The notes below the pieces were generated by a model, which ran no database searches, was not told the origin of the DNA, and saw nothing but the letters and a program-made list of their open reading frames with translations. From assembly GCA_963738835.1 (NCBI GenBank), contig CAVTYH010000010.1:1-64000 (forward strand): 64,000 nucleotides of DNA, written 5' to 3'. The stretch is from CAVTYH01 sp963738835. Lineage in GTDB: Bacteria; Planctomycetota; Planctomycetia; Pirellulales; JADZDJ01. This document shows positions 1 to 9,685 of the stretch, one piece after another (the first letter of the stretch is position 1; each line of letters opens with the position of its first letter). Both the position numbers and the translations under genes were made by a program.

Positions 1-673
1 CAATGGCTGGGTTAATGACGTTAGCAAAATCCCGCCCCACGTCAGTTCGGACGGGGGAACACCCAGTACCCGACCACAGCGAAGCCTAACCAAGCCTTCT
101 ACATACATGCGCCGGGACGCTCTCGTGACCCCGGCGATAAGCAGTTCGCCTACCGCGGCGACTTCTCAGACCTCCGCAAAGGTACGACGGGAGCCAATGG
201 CAAAATATCAGCGTTTGGACCGAGGCCGCCTGGCACGTGAACTACACCGCGGTGCTCCCGAACGCCGCCAAAGGAGACGACAACAGCTACGGTAAGACCG
301 TGCCGGCCGCGAAAATCCCGAACCATAAACCTATCGCTCGCGCAGGGCCTGACCAGACTGTAAATAGTGGGGCCGCCGTTACGCTGGATGGTTCCGCCAG
401 CTCGGATGCGGACACAACGAGTTGATTGACCACGCTTTTTCGCCTCCGCAGTGGTCGGGCTTCGAGTGGGAGCAAACGGCAGGTCCGCCCTGGGTGACGC
501 TCTCTAATAGTAAGGCCGTGAAGCCAACCTTCACCGCCTCGACGGTCTCCCAGCAGACGATCATCAGCTTTGCTCTGACAGTCACGGACAGCACTTCGTC
601 TTGCATTATCACAAGCCGGGCAACTCGACAAGCGATCAAGACACAGTCAACATCATTATCAATCCTTAGCTGA
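1..673 (+). pseudogene. Decayed exported protein fragment with PKD/K319-like domain
   Basis: The coding signal runs through several frames. From about 106 frame 1 reads a plausible globular stretch (RDPGDKQFAYRGDFSDLRKG). It then jumps near 215 to frame 3 (MNYTAVLPNAAKGDDNSYG), which leads into an Ig-like module beginning IARAGPDQTVNSGAAVTLDG. Near 425 it moves to frame 2 for the rest of the module (WEQTAGPPWVTLSNSKAV ... ISFALTVTDS). That order is typical of K319/PKD-type beta-sandwich repeats in secreted planctomycete proteins. The 5' end is outside the window. At least three frame changes in under 500 bp suggest a pseudogene, although the high indel rate of the whole window could exaggerate this. 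The enzymatic part, if any, is not visible. Confidence 0.6.
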
Positions 674-684
674 GGGAGAGAAAA

Positions 685-1352
685 ATGGCCAATACGACTT
701 ACAACCGCATTAGAAGAACGCCACGGCTGACTGCCTTCTTTGTGCCTGCCTTCGTCCTGGCCTTCGCGTTGGCGTCTACTGCCCTCGTCGGCGACGAAAC
801 CAAACAGGAGAAACCCATGCTGCCATTCAAACAACTGCTATCCGAGGATATTAAGACTGCCGACCGCGCGGTGGACACTATCTTGAAGGATCGGAAAAGT
901 ACAATCGAGCAACTTATTCCAATGATTGATCCGGCGAATTCGAAGAAATACAGCGATTTCACGCGCTGCGCCGCGGCATACCTTCTGGGGGAGTTCCACG
1001 CCGAGGAAGCCATACCGGTTCTGTCGAAGGCATCGCCAACCCTCCGGGAAGGAGAGAGATCGACGTGCTAAACCGCTACGATGGAGCGGTTACAAACGCG
1101 CTTTTCAAGATCGGCCGACCAACTATCCCCGCCATGATCGAGAACATCAAGACCTCTGATAACGAATTTTTGCGTGAACGCTCGACGCTCATTCTAAACT
1201 ACTTCGTGGGCGGAAAACGGAGGCTGCTGCTGCTCTTCGATCGGCTGGATGAAAAAACTGGGCCCGGCAAGGAAGCGGTCTCGCGGCGCATCCGTGATTC
1301 CAAGGCTTGGGCTGAGTCGCACATTACTGAGGAGGAAGAGCCGCTGTATTGA
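685..1352 (+). CDS. Exported HEAT-repeat-like protein (one frameshift)
   Basis: The start at 685 has a strong Shine-Dalgarno stretch (gagggagag) 5 nt upstream. The N-terminus carries a signal peptide ([20 protein letters not shown]). The rest is helical, with paired-helix units such as [19 protein letters not shown] and [18 protein letters not shown] that look like HEAT/PBS-lyase-type repeats, which usually serve as protein-binding scaffolds. Reading moves from frame 1 to frame 3 near 1035, where ...PVLSKA joins [18 protein letters not shown] without loss of sense, so a single-base indel is likely. Total length is about 222 residues. The neighbours give no functional hint. Confidence 0.6.
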
Positions 1353-1389
1353 GGCTTCCAGCGGTTTACCGTCTGATTTGCGGTGCGCT

Positions 1390-2758
1390 ATGTATGGAAC
1401 CCTGGGAATCTTCGACCGGGTAGTCGTAATCAATCTCCGCCGTCGGCCGGAGCGGTTGACGTCCTTTCGACGCGAAATCGCCGCCTGTAATTGGCCGTTT
1501 CCAGAGCCAACGGTCTTTGAGGCGGTTGATGGGCAGCAGTTGCCGGTGCCACTGACCTGGGGTGCAGGCGGGGGAGCCTGGGGCTGTATGCAGTCGCATC
1601 GGCAAGTGCTGGAGCGGGCAATCATGGACGGGGTCAAGGCATTGTTGGTGCTCGAGGACGACGCTTGCTTTCGACCAACGTTTCGCCAGGATGTCGAGCG
1701 ATTCTTAGCCGCGGTGCCGCCAAACTGGGACGGTCTGATGCTGGGCGGACAACATATCGAGTCGGCGCTCTGCCGGTGTCGCCGGGAGTCGTGCGCTGCA
1801 CGAATTGCCAGCGCACGCACGCCTATGCCGTGCGAGGACGATACCTGCGCGACCTGTATCAAAAGTGGTGCTCTTCCAGCGGGCACTGCGACCACATCAT
1901 GGGACCGTTTGCCACCAATTATTTTGTTTATGCCGCCGATCCGTTCTTGGTTGGCCAGGAGCGGAACCAAAGCGACATTAGCGGCGAGCTGAATCCACGC
2001 AAGTTCTGGAAGCCGCCCCGAGGCGACGAACCCGTCGTGCTGCTGCGCGCCGCCCCGGTTGTGGCTGAACTGCGGGAGTACGGCTTCCACACCGGCTACC
2101 AGCGCGATCCGGAAACCGACATCGATGTAGGGCTCGTTGAGATTTTTAGCGACGAGACGCCAGCCGCCGATCGAATCGATCGCCTGCGAAAATGGATCGA
2201 AATGATTCAATGGGAGGTCGCCAGCGCCGAGGGACTAGTCTGCACAATCTGGCATCCGGCGGTAACGGCTGACATGGTTCGTGGAGCGACCGCCGCGCGC
2301 CTGATTGAAATTGAGGCAGACACCGCGCCAAGCTTTGCAGCTTTACCCGCAGGACCTGCGGGAAGGGTTGGCATCGGTCGCCCGGTTGGAAATCGTGCTG
2401 CTGCGGGCCCCGCGGAGTGGTCGACGGGCTCCGCAGCCACGGCTTCCACACCGGCTATTGGCGCGATCCGGACACGGGTCTTGATCGTGGGTTGATGAAG
2501 ATTTTCAACGGTCCCGACGAGGATCGAGTGGCGCAGTTGAGAGCATGGATTCAGCTATTACGGTCCGAGGCCCAGGCAATCCCCAACGGAGTGCTAACGG
2601 TTTGGCACCCGGAAGCAATGATCGACCTCCTGGAAGAGGCATTTCCTGGAACGATTGTTGAAATCGATGCGGAGACGGTCACGGCCGCTCTCGGCTCTTG
2701 GAGGCAGCGGTTCTCCTGTGCACACTCCATTGGAGGAGTGCGCAGTTTATTGACCTGA
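1390..2758 (+). CDS. GT25-family glycosyltransferase with tandem C-terminal modules (frameshifted)
   Basis: Residues 1-130 match the glycosyltransferase family 25 (LPS/procollagen galactosyltransferase) fold. They show the N-terminal [16 protein letters not shown] strand, the [14 protein letters not shown] helix and the VLEDDA metal/nucleotide-binding segment. The frame changes near 1775, after the [11 protein letters not shown] strand, and continues with HDxM-like [18 protein letters not shown]. After the catalytic domain come two copies of a roughly 95-residue module, each with V-LLRA-P, GFHTGY-RDP-TD, an R-D-LR-WI helix, a VWHP or IWHP motif and a closing I-EIDA-T strand. Further shifts occur near 2335 and 2400 between the copies. 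GT25 enzymes transfer galactose or glucose onto saccharide or hydroxylysine acceptors. The module's function is unknown to me. First gene of a glycan cluster. Confidence 0.7.
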
Positions 2759-2782
2759 AAGCCCTTGCTGCACGTGCGATCA

Positions 2783-3996
2783 ATGGAACTTGCGAGAGAT
2801 GCATCCGTGCACGACTCCGTCCACCTGAATGCGACTCTCACCGCCGGCGGCACGACCGATAGTCTCATCATCGACGGCCATGCCCACTACGGAAAAATCG
2901 CCGTAGACAAATTGGGTTTTGAGGATTGGTTAATACCGAAAATCATGCCCAATCATCGGGGTACCACGATTTGCGCCCATGCACCTTCAGTCGTGCAGAT
3001 TCGAACGACGCGATCCGTGATGATCCGTGGATTCATCAACGCGTCTGGATCGGTTGACTATCGCAATCCGATTGATTTCTATGTCGATCACAATCTGCTT
3101 GGCAGTTTGTCTCAGCCTTGTCAACACACTGTCGCGGCACATCTGTCACCAGGAACGCATCGGCTGGAGGCCTACTGCGCAACGCCCGCATCCGGCAGGC
3201 ACAGTATGTGGGATCTGGCTGATGACGTGAGCGCACGCCCAGACGAGGATACCGCGGTGGTTACCTTGGCGATGTATCCGGCCGACCAGATTAGAAATCG
3301 CCTGCGACTCTTGCAACTGAGCTGCCGACATCACAATATTTGGCTCCACGTCATTGGCGCCGATGAACCCTTTCAGCACTGGTACCACAGCAAGGTGCTC
3401 CGGCTGAAAAAAGCCATCGATGAACTTCCGGAGAGCATCAAATATATTCTTTATCTTGACGGCGTTGACACCTTTGTCACAGCACCGCTTGATCACATCC
3501 GAAGCGGCTTCGCGGGATGCCGCCGTGGCGTAATTGTTTCGGCGGAATCATGCTGCTGGCCCTGCGAAGCTCCCGAATGGAAAAATTCGTTTTCCGAGAA
3601 GCTGGAACATCGCAATTTTCCTTGCGCCGGAATATGGATGGCCGAGCACAGCAGCCTGATGCGCACCTTCGCAATCATGGAGCGCGTTAGAAGCAAGCTT
3701 ATCGGCTTACAAGAACCAGATTCCGAGATTCGCCATTCTGGCCCCACCGCAGGTTCCAGAACGACGATCAGTTTCTGTGGCAGTGCTTGTATAAGTCCAA
3801 TCTTGCCGATGTCGGCATCGATTCCGATTGCAGGTTTTCGTTCAATGTGGCGTGTGCGGGTGCACGAGTAGATAATCGGCACTTCGATTTCGCGACGCGA
3901 ACTGTGAAATGCAATGGAAACCGGCCGGGTGTATTTCATTTTTCCGCGTTGAAGGGTCGGTGCATGGACCAGTGGTATGGTTTGCTGAATTCATAG
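2783..3996 (+). CDS. NPCBM-like domain plus PLOD/procollagen-type glycosyltransferase (frameshifted)
   Basis: The ATG at 2783 is chosen because the upstream TTG at 2765 only adds six residues. Residues 1-145 form a beta-rich NPCBM/galactose-binding-like domain (SLIIDGHAHYGKIAVDKLGF ... FYVDHNLLGS). From about 165 the protein resembles the glycosyltransferase domain of procollagen-lysine hydroxylase (PLOD) enzymes: LRLLQLSCRHHNIWLHVIG, a YILYLDGVDTFV segment with the metal-binding DxxD pattern, and a final NDDQFLW element. That last element appears only after a frame change from frame 2 to frame 1 near 3745. The likely role is transfer of a sugar to an exported glycan or protein. It lies just upstream of the GT31 gene and probably in the same transcript. 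Confidence 0.65.
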
Positions 3997-4034
3997 GTGG
4001 GCCTGTTCTATCCTCCAGAAATTTTAGGCAAGAA

Positions 4035-4676
4035 ATGACCCTGAAGGCAGCAATCGGCGTGATGTCGTGCGCCAAATATGGTGATCGGCAAGAGCGCTGT
4101 CGCCGCACATGGTTCAGTGAATTGGCGGCTGCCAAGGGAATCAACCTGTTCTTCGTAATCGGCGACATGAGCCGATCGGTTCCGGTTCTCGTTAAAGATA
4201 CACTGTTTGTGCCGTGTGGCGACTCGTACACGGACTTGCGGGCTAAAGTTCACGCCTTTTTCAAATGGACTACTAAGAACATGGAGTCGCAGTACATCGT
4301 CAAATGTGATGATGACACGTATGTTCATCCGAATCGGTTTCTGACCTGTCTCAGCCAGGGCCACCAGTACACCGGTAAGGGAATGCGAGGGAATGATTAC
4401 GCCGGCGGTGGGGGCGGTTACATCTTGTCTGCGGAAGCCGCAAGAATTGTCGCGGAACAGCCCGAACCCGCCCCCGGTTCGGAAGACGTGTGGGTCGGCG
4501 CGGTGCTTCGCAGCCACGGGATTCGGCTTCGAGCGGACGCCCGCTTCGAACCCGGCGTGAACACTTTTCCAGCGCCGTCCAACGGCGTGATCACGGGGCA
4601 TCCCCTTCGGGATGATAGGATGCTCGACGTTCATGCCGCGTTCGCTGCATTGCCAAGAACTGGCGAATCGCATTAG
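4035..4676 (+). CDS. GT31-family (beta-1,3-galactosyltransferase-like) glycosyltransferase
   Basis: Intact 213-residue frame from the ATG at 4035. It shows the family 31 landmarks in order: a GVMSCAKYGDRQERCRRTWF N-terminus (the R-xx-R-W pattern), FVIGD, a KCDDDTYV segment that supplies the DxD metal/UDP-binding motif, the GGGGYILSAEAARIV stretch and the EDVWVGAVL acidic motif. No signal peptide or membrane anchor is seen, so unlike the eukaryotic Golgi enzymes this one is probably cytoplasmic. GT31 enzymes use UDP-sugars to add beta-1,3-linked galactose or N-acetylhexosamine. It follows the PLOD-like gene with a 38-bp gap, which supports an operon with the sulfotransferase. Confidence 0.75.
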   Translation: MTLKAAIGVMSCAKYGDRQERCRRTWFSELAAAKGINLFFVIGDMSRSVPVLVKDTLFVPCGDSYTDLRAKVHAFFKWTTKNMESQYIVKCDDDTYVHPNRFLTCLSQGHQYTGKGMRGNDYAGGGGGYILSAEAARIVAEQPEPAPGSEDVWVGAVLRSHGIRLRADARFEPGVNTFPAPSNGVITGHPLRDDRMLDVHAAFAALPRTGESH

Positions 4677-4764
4677 CGGGCTGATGTACCGACTGTGATC
4701 GTCGTAGCGACGCTCTTACTTTGACCGATCACGTTGGGAACAATTGTGCCCTGGGGAATTCACT

Positions 4765-5428
4765 ATGAGCAACGTACCTGATTGTCTGGACGACACTGTC
4801 TACCAAACACGGTACGTAGTAATCCTTTGTCAGGGACGCAGCGGCGGGACGCTCGTTATGCGTTTGCTAAATACCGTGCCTGGCGTAAAGGTGTCCGGAG
4901 AGAATGATCGAGCGTTCGACCATTTGAAGCGATTTGCCGAGACAATGAAGAACACTGCTCGGCATCGGCACTCTAAATTTTACAAACTGGCTTGGGCTGC
5001 GCCCTGCGATGACGCTTCCGTAATGCAACATATGCGGACTTTGGTGACGAACATGTACGGACCCGGCAATCTTGTGGGCTTCAAGGAGATCCGCTACGGA
5101 AAAGAAGAACGTTACGAAGATTTTTCAAGGCGCTGTTGATTGGCTCCGCGAACTTTTGCCGGGACTAAAGATCGTCTTTAATACCAGGGCAACTGATACG
5201 TGTGTCAATTCGGCATGGTGGGCACATGATAAGGAGGCTTCCACGATAATCCTTGATCGCATCCGATCCAATTTCGAACGTTATCACCGAGAACATTCCG
5301 GCTCATGCTTTTGGATGCCTTATGAGGAAATGAAACATGATTCAGAAGTGCTTCGCGCGATGTTCGATTTCTTGGAGCTTCAATTCGTGCCCGAATACTT
5401 GAAACCACTTACGGAGATAATTCAATAG
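4765..5428 (+). CDS. Sulfotransferase family protein (frameshifted)
   Basis: The ATG at 4765 is chosen over the TTG at 4744 because the P-loop then lies about 20 residues in. CQGRSGGTLVMRLLNTVPG is the 5'-phosphosulfate loop of PAPS-dependent sulfotransferases. FKEIRYG follows, then, after a frame change from 1 to 2 near 5130, a VDWLRELLPGLKIVFNTRA strand typical of the 3'-phosphate-binding region. The C-terminal YEEMKHDSEVLRAMFDFLEL helix is also family-like. The enzyme would transfer sulfate from PAPS to a glycan or other hydroxyl acceptor. Its position after three glycosyltransferase genes suggests sulfation of the product of that pathway. Confidence 0.7.
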
Positions 5429-5658
5429 AGGTTCTTTCGAATTGTAAATCGAACCTAGCGAGGGAATGCGATGCTACGCCCTCTCTACAGCGCGGTGACC
5501 ATGACCAGCAGAAATATTCTGCATTGCACTGGGACTGCGGACTACGACATCTCGTGAGAGTCGATGATTGCGCCGCCATCCATCTCGTAGCAAATAAGGA
5601 AATGCGGTACCAAAACTGAAACGCCTTGGTTGAAATTCAATTTCAAGTGCAAACGTAA
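5429..5658. other. Intergenic stretch, no gene seen
   Basis: This 230-bp stretch between the sulfotransferase stop and the recombinase remnant has no coding frame I can support, and no clear hairpin. It probably contains the breakpoint that removed the 5' end of the recombinase. Confidence 0.5.
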
Positions 5659-6852
5659 AGTTATCAGCTGCCGTTTATCTCAGTTTCACAGCCAACCGAC
5701 AGCAATCCTGCTGGCCGGATGATGCGGCGGACTCTCGCGAACATGGCCAGCTTCTACACTGAACAACAGTCGGTCGATGTCCGTGAAGGCCTGTCGCGCC
5801 GAGTCCAGGAGGGCTGGTTCGTTGGCCACACGCCATACGGATATCGGAATATCCGCAAGAATGGCCGCGGAATCGTGGAGATCGATCCCGTTGCCGGTCC
5901 AAAAGTTCGACGAGTCTACGAATTGTACGCCTATCATGGTTTGACCCTGGACGGGCTCGTCAATCGACTGGAAGAGGAAGGAATAACATATCGCGAAAAG
6001 ACACCAAAGTTTCCTCGTAGCACGCTCCACGTCATCCTTCGAGACCGTGCCTATATTGGCGAAATCCTTTTTCGCGATCAATGGTATCCAGGCAAACACG
6101 AGCCGCTCGTCGACCGCGAGACCTGGCAACGGGTGCAGGTCCTCATGGGGGAAGTCGTCTATCGTTCGCACGAACTGACTTATGCCGCAGAACTAATCCG
6201 TTGCGGCCATTGCGGCTATCCGATCACGGGAGAGCGGGTATTCAAGCGGTCGAGCACAGGGGAGCGATCCTACGTCTACTATCGCTGCGCCAAGTACAAC
6301 CGCCCCGGTCATCCTCGCACGCGCGTGAGAGAAGCCGAACTCGACGCGCAGGTTCTAGCCCTGTTCGCGAAAATCCGCATTGAGAATGACGAAATCCGCG
6401 AGTGGTTCCGCGCAGTGCTCCGTTCTCAAACCCGCGACGCCCAGGAAGAAGTCAAAAGCCAGCGAGCTGAATTTCAAAGACAGTTGTCATCGCTGACTGC
6501 TCAACAGGACCGACTGGTTACGATGCGAATCAACGACGAGATTGATGCTGATTTATTCGGCCGGAAGCAATTAGAACTCAGAGACCGCGAGGCCACGCTC
6601 AAGCTGCGAATGGAAGCTCTTGACCGGTCGCACCATGAACAAGCCGATTTAGCAGCGAAAGTGTTTGAACTTTCTCAAACACTTACAGACAAATGGCTTA
6701 CCGCTGACTACGCCGCTAAGCGTCGCATTCTGGAAATCGTCTGTTTGAACTTTTGCCTCGACGGCGCAACTCTTGTCCCCACAATAAGAAAGCCCTTCGA
6801 CGTGCTCGTCGAAGGGCAGTTTGTCCAGTCAAGTCGGGGCGAGCGGATTTGA
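5659..6852 (+). pseudogene. Large serine recombinase lacking most of its catalytic domain
   Basis: The frame opens after a stop at 5656. It begins within the end of a resolvase domain (LPFISVSQPTDSNPAGRMM), then gives the recombinase domain (PYGYRNIRKN ... YELYAYHGLTLDGLVNRL), a zinc ribbon with CGHCGYP and YYRCAKYN, and a coiled coil around residues 260-330. The N-terminal roughly 100 residues, including the catalytic serine, are missing, so the protein cannot cut DNA. The annotated start could be the ATG at 5719 or none. The last codons (SSRGERI, stop) run into the 3' part of the tRNA-Pro gene on the other strand. This suggests the element used the tRNA as its attachment site. Confidence 0.8.
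6785..6817 (-). terminator. Rho-independent terminator of the tRNA-Pro gene
   Basis: A perfect 11-bp stem (gcccttcgacg / cgtcgaagggc, 6792-6802 and 6807-6817) encloses a 4-nt loop. On the minus strand it is followed by tttcttatt. It lies 17 nt past the 3' end of the tRNA and is embedded in codons of the recombinase remnant on the other strand. Confidence 0.75.
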
Positions 6853-6908
6853 ACCGCTGACCTCTTGCACCCCAAGCAAGCGCGCTATCCAGGCTGCGCC
6901 ACGCCCCG
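6834..6908 (-). tRNA. tRNA-Pro (anticodon GGG)
   Basis: The minus strand folds as a complete cloverleaf: acceptor CGGGGCG/CGCCCCG, D-stem GCGC/GCGC, anticodon stem CTTGC/GCAAG around loop TTGGGGT (anticodon GGG, decoding CCC), a 5-nt variable loop, T-stem AGCGG/CCGCT with loop TTCAAAT, and discriminator A. Length is 75 nt and CCA is not encoded. The gene's 3' end overlaps the last codons of the truncated serine recombinase on the opposite strand, and a terminator hairpin follows. Confidence 0.93.
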
Positions 6909-7316
6909 TGGTTGGTGGTTAGGTTTTGCGCTGCGTAACCTGCTGGGGTCGATCTTTGCAGGACGCAATGCCAAGCGATTGCGGTAAAACCCAACCGAAC
7001 CGGCCGACCGGAGTATCGCACATCGATGCCGGATGATCAATCGCTGCAGAGTTTTGCCAAAACATCGAGCGAACGCACCGTTGTATGAACAGGAGCCAAA
7101 ATCGGCCTGTAAATTCGGAGATGAAGCCGTTCGACACCGGCGATTTCGTTTCGCCGGCTGTTTCCAGTTGTTCCCAGCAAAAATGCATCGCAGAAGACAG
7201 CGGCCATTGCGTTTGGAAACTAAACAGCACCGTCGGCGGCGTGCGTCACTCGACGAGCTTTCCGGCCGGTCGGTAAGATAATGCTTCAAACTGACATCAT
7301 CACTGCCGCCAATCGC
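6909..7316. other. Intergenic region between tRNA-Pro and pyrF
   Basis: Divergent upstream regions of the tRNA (minus) and pyrF (plus). Several short frames exist here, but none shows a family motif or a good ribosome-binding site. Promoters for both genes must lie here, although I could not identify convincing -35/-10 boxes. Confidence 0.4.
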
Positions 7317-8244
7317 ATGACACCGTTTTCAGAAAAACTTGCCGCGGCAATTCGCGAAAAACAAACGCCGGTGCTGGTGGGTTTGGATCCGCGCTGGGAA
7401 TCGTTGCCAGAGAGCTTGCAGAAACAGTTTCTGGGAGGGCAGGGCGAGAAAAACGCACTGCGAGCGGCGGCCTACGACATGTTCTGTCGCGGGGTGATCG
7501 ATGTGGTGGGCCCTTTGGTTGCAGCCGTCAAGCCGCAGGTCGCGTTTTTTGAAGAGCTTGGCCCGCCGGGCATGGCGGCGCTGGCATCGGTCATCGACTG
7601 TGCTCGCCAAAAGAAATTGTTGGTAATTGTCGATGCCAAACGAAACGACATCGGCTCGACGGCCGCGGCGTACGCTTCCGCTTATTTTGGACCCGACGCC
7701 GCGTGGCCGGCCGACGCGCTGACCGTCAGCCCGTACTTGGGCGACGACAGTCTATCGCCATTCGTCGAAGCGGCGCGAACACGCCGGCGGCGTGTTCGTG
7801 CTCGTGAAAACGTCGAACCCCGGCAGCGCGCAGTTCCAAGATTTGCCGAGTCACGGCCAGCCGCTCTATCGGCATGTGGCCCAATATGTAGAACACATGG
7901 CCTACTCCGACGTCGGTGCCAGCGGTTACGGCAGCGTCGGCGCGGTGGTCGGCGCAACGTATCCCACCCAGCTCGCTGAACTGCGATCGGCGATGCCCCA
8001 CGCCTGGTTCTTGATTCCCGGCTACGGAAGCCAGGGTGGCACGGCAAGAGATGTGGCGGCCGGTTTCGATGACCGCGGGCTGGGTTCGATCGTCAACAAT
8101 TCTCGCGGCATCATCTTCGCGCACGAGCGCCGCGAGTATCAGCACTTCGGCGAGGCAAGCTGGCAAGAAGCCGTTGAAGCTGCCACGCGCGATATGATTG
8201 CCTCGCTAAGAACGGATACCCCGGCCGGGAAGTTGGCCGTTTGA
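7317..8244 (+). CDS. pyrF: Orotidine 5'-phosphate decarboxylase, type 2 (frameshifted)
   Basis: The start is placed at the ATG at 7317, which gives the usual [16 protein letters not shown]-terminus. The protein has the LVGLDPRW strand, the [11 protein letters not shown] substrate-lysine strand and the catalytic [11 protein letters not shown] motif (around residues 105-115) with the Asp-Lys-x-x-Asp charge network. It converts OMP to UMP, the last step of de novo pyrimidine synthesis. Near 7778 the frame changes from 3 to 1, so that VEAAR continues into [14 protein letters not shown], another conserved strand. The C-terminus has the GYGSQGG phosphate-binding loop. Length is about 309 residues, as expected for the long bacterial type 2 enzymes. 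An essential gene broken by one base argues for a sequencing indel. Confidence 0.88.
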
Positions 8245-8975
8245 TGGATGCAGCGCATGTCGCCAGTTCCTTCCCGCCCACGCCCGAATCCGTCGGGTCC
8301 AACGTACAAAGCTCAGCCGCAAGTCGCTTCGCAGCGGTCTGAATGTTGCTTAAGACCTGCCTGCGGCTTGTCGGCTGCAGCGAGTGGTTATACAGCGTGC
8401 AACACGAAACGGCGATGGGACCGCTTTCCGCCCGTCGAATCCCGCGGCTGGATGCCTCAGCTCACGTTGCGTCGTGGCCAGTGTCGGCTGCAGCAAGCGG
8501 CTTGCTCTGCCGCGCTGGAGCACGACGCTACCGCGTGATAATCCATCCACCCGCACTCGACAAGCGAACAAGCGTTCCCTATGCCTTGTGGTGCACGCCT
8601 GTATAACGATTGATTCTACAACGAAACTGTCGTAAAACTCTCCGACAATATAGACGCATATCTTCAGACCCATCAAGTGCGCAAGTGGCTACGGACACAG
8701 GCACTTGCAGAACGTCGGTCGTGGTATTAGGCAACATTGCCGTCGCATCACCTGGCGAAGCACTTGGTCGATGCCAAGGCCGCAGTTGACGTAAACGAGC
8801 TGGATGCCCTGGCCCGCTGCGCTCCGGTCGCTGACGCTCCCGGCTCGCCTTTCTGATTGCTGACTCCTGCACCCTGTGGATGCCGTCCGGCTGGCCCAAA
8901 ATACACAATGACATTTGTACACTGATTGCTAGAATGGCCGGTGGAACTCTGGGTCCCTGTCGGTTTTCGCTGCAT

Positions 8976-9004
8976 TTAGCCCCCGGTCATGGACCGGGGG
9001 CTAA
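8976..9004. repeat. Palindromic REP-like hairpin
   Basis: A perfect 13-bp inverted repeat (ttagcccccggtc / gaccgggggctaa) around a 3-nt loop. Palindromes of this form are common as dispersed intergenic repeats in planctomycete genomes. It could also act as a bidirectional terminator, though no T-tract follows on either strand. Confidence 0.6.
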
Positions 9005-9251
9005 TTTGACGCGGAAGGCCGGCTGCCGCTCTTTGACAACTGAGCAATAGCATTTCCCCGCCTCGGGCCAGCGCCGCCCGAGGTTGGGCCGGTCTGCGCG
9101 GCAAGTCCAGCAATGCACCGCAGGGGACGCCGAGGTTCGCCGAGGGCAGCGCGAGCGATCAAGCATGATTTCGAGACTTCCTGCGATTCCTCTGCGTAAC
9201 TCTGCGCCCTCCGCGGTGAAGTCTCTGCTCGGCTGCCGGTCGTGCGCGGCG

Positions 9252-9323
9252 GGGTAAAGTGATGACCAAATGTGGGGCGCAAAACACGGGTTTTTACGAG
9301 GGTTTTGCGCCGACACTTTACCC
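9252..9323. repeat. Nested inverted repeat (two 10-bp perfect stems)
   Basis: The outer arms gggtaaagtg (9252-9261) and cactttaccc (9314-9323) and the inner arms ggcgcaaaac (9276-9285) and gttttgcgcc (9302-9311) are each perfect 10-bp complements. Together they make one 72-nt hairpin with an internal loop. No gene overlaps it. Function unknown: small non-autonomous element or structured RNA. Confidence 0.6.
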
Positions 9324-9431
9324 TCGATCCCCGGGGGTTGTGTGTTTAGTTTGTTGGGTGGTCGGTGGTCCGTCGTCATTCATCGTCAGGGGGCCGGTTG
9401 TCAGTGGCGACAGACCACCCAGCATGCTGCC

Positions 9432-9468
9432 CCCTCACCCCGGCCCTCTCCCACAAGGAGAGAGGGAG
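9432..9468 (+). repeat. CCCTCACCCC-type dispersed repeat, copy 1
   Basis: The sequence starts cccTCACCCCggccctctccc and ends with ggagagaggg, so the ends can pair. A diverged copy in the opposite orientation lies at 62045-62080. This short interspersed repeat type is widespread in bacterial genomes. Confidence 0.6.
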
Positions 9469-9685
9469 AAAGAATGACCACGGACCACTGGACACCGGCC
9501 ACCGGCAACTGACCACGGACCACGGACCACGGACAATTGCCGGGTCACAGTCAGGTCGCCATGTTTTTCGAAAACGCCCTGTTTTCCCGGCTCGTTTCCC
9601 AAACATTGTCCCCTCGATTTTTATTTTTGGTGCGCGTGCCGTTGGCCGGTTATCAGTTGCAATCCTGCTGATCACCACCGGCCGC

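Larger units (their letters stand above)
8245..9685. other. 1.4-kb repeat-rich intergenic region
   Basis: No frame here looks like a protein family. The stretch holds a 13-bp perfect palindrome (8976-9004), a nested inverted repeat (9252-9323) and a copy of a CCCTCACCCC-type repeat (9432-9468). It also has a run of degenerate ggaccac/ccggcaact units (9478-9540) and, near 9185-9230, a segment resembling the widespread 'CTCTGCGTAACTCTGCGCC' interspersed repeat. It looks like a landing zone for small non-coding repeats between convergent genes. Confidence 0.55.

Noticed and set aside
1194..2210. 338-residue minus-strand frame over the GT25 gene
   Set aside because: No conserved motifs, while the plus strand gives a clear GT25 domain over the same bases.
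9478..9540. ggaccac-type short repeats, considered as a CRISPR array
   Set aside because: Units are 7-10 bp, irregular and without unique spacers. No cas genes are nearby.
9376..9685. C-terminal extension of the DHOD-like frame to 9376
   Set aside because: It translates dispersed repeats. A one-base correction near 9740 gives a natural end at 9686.
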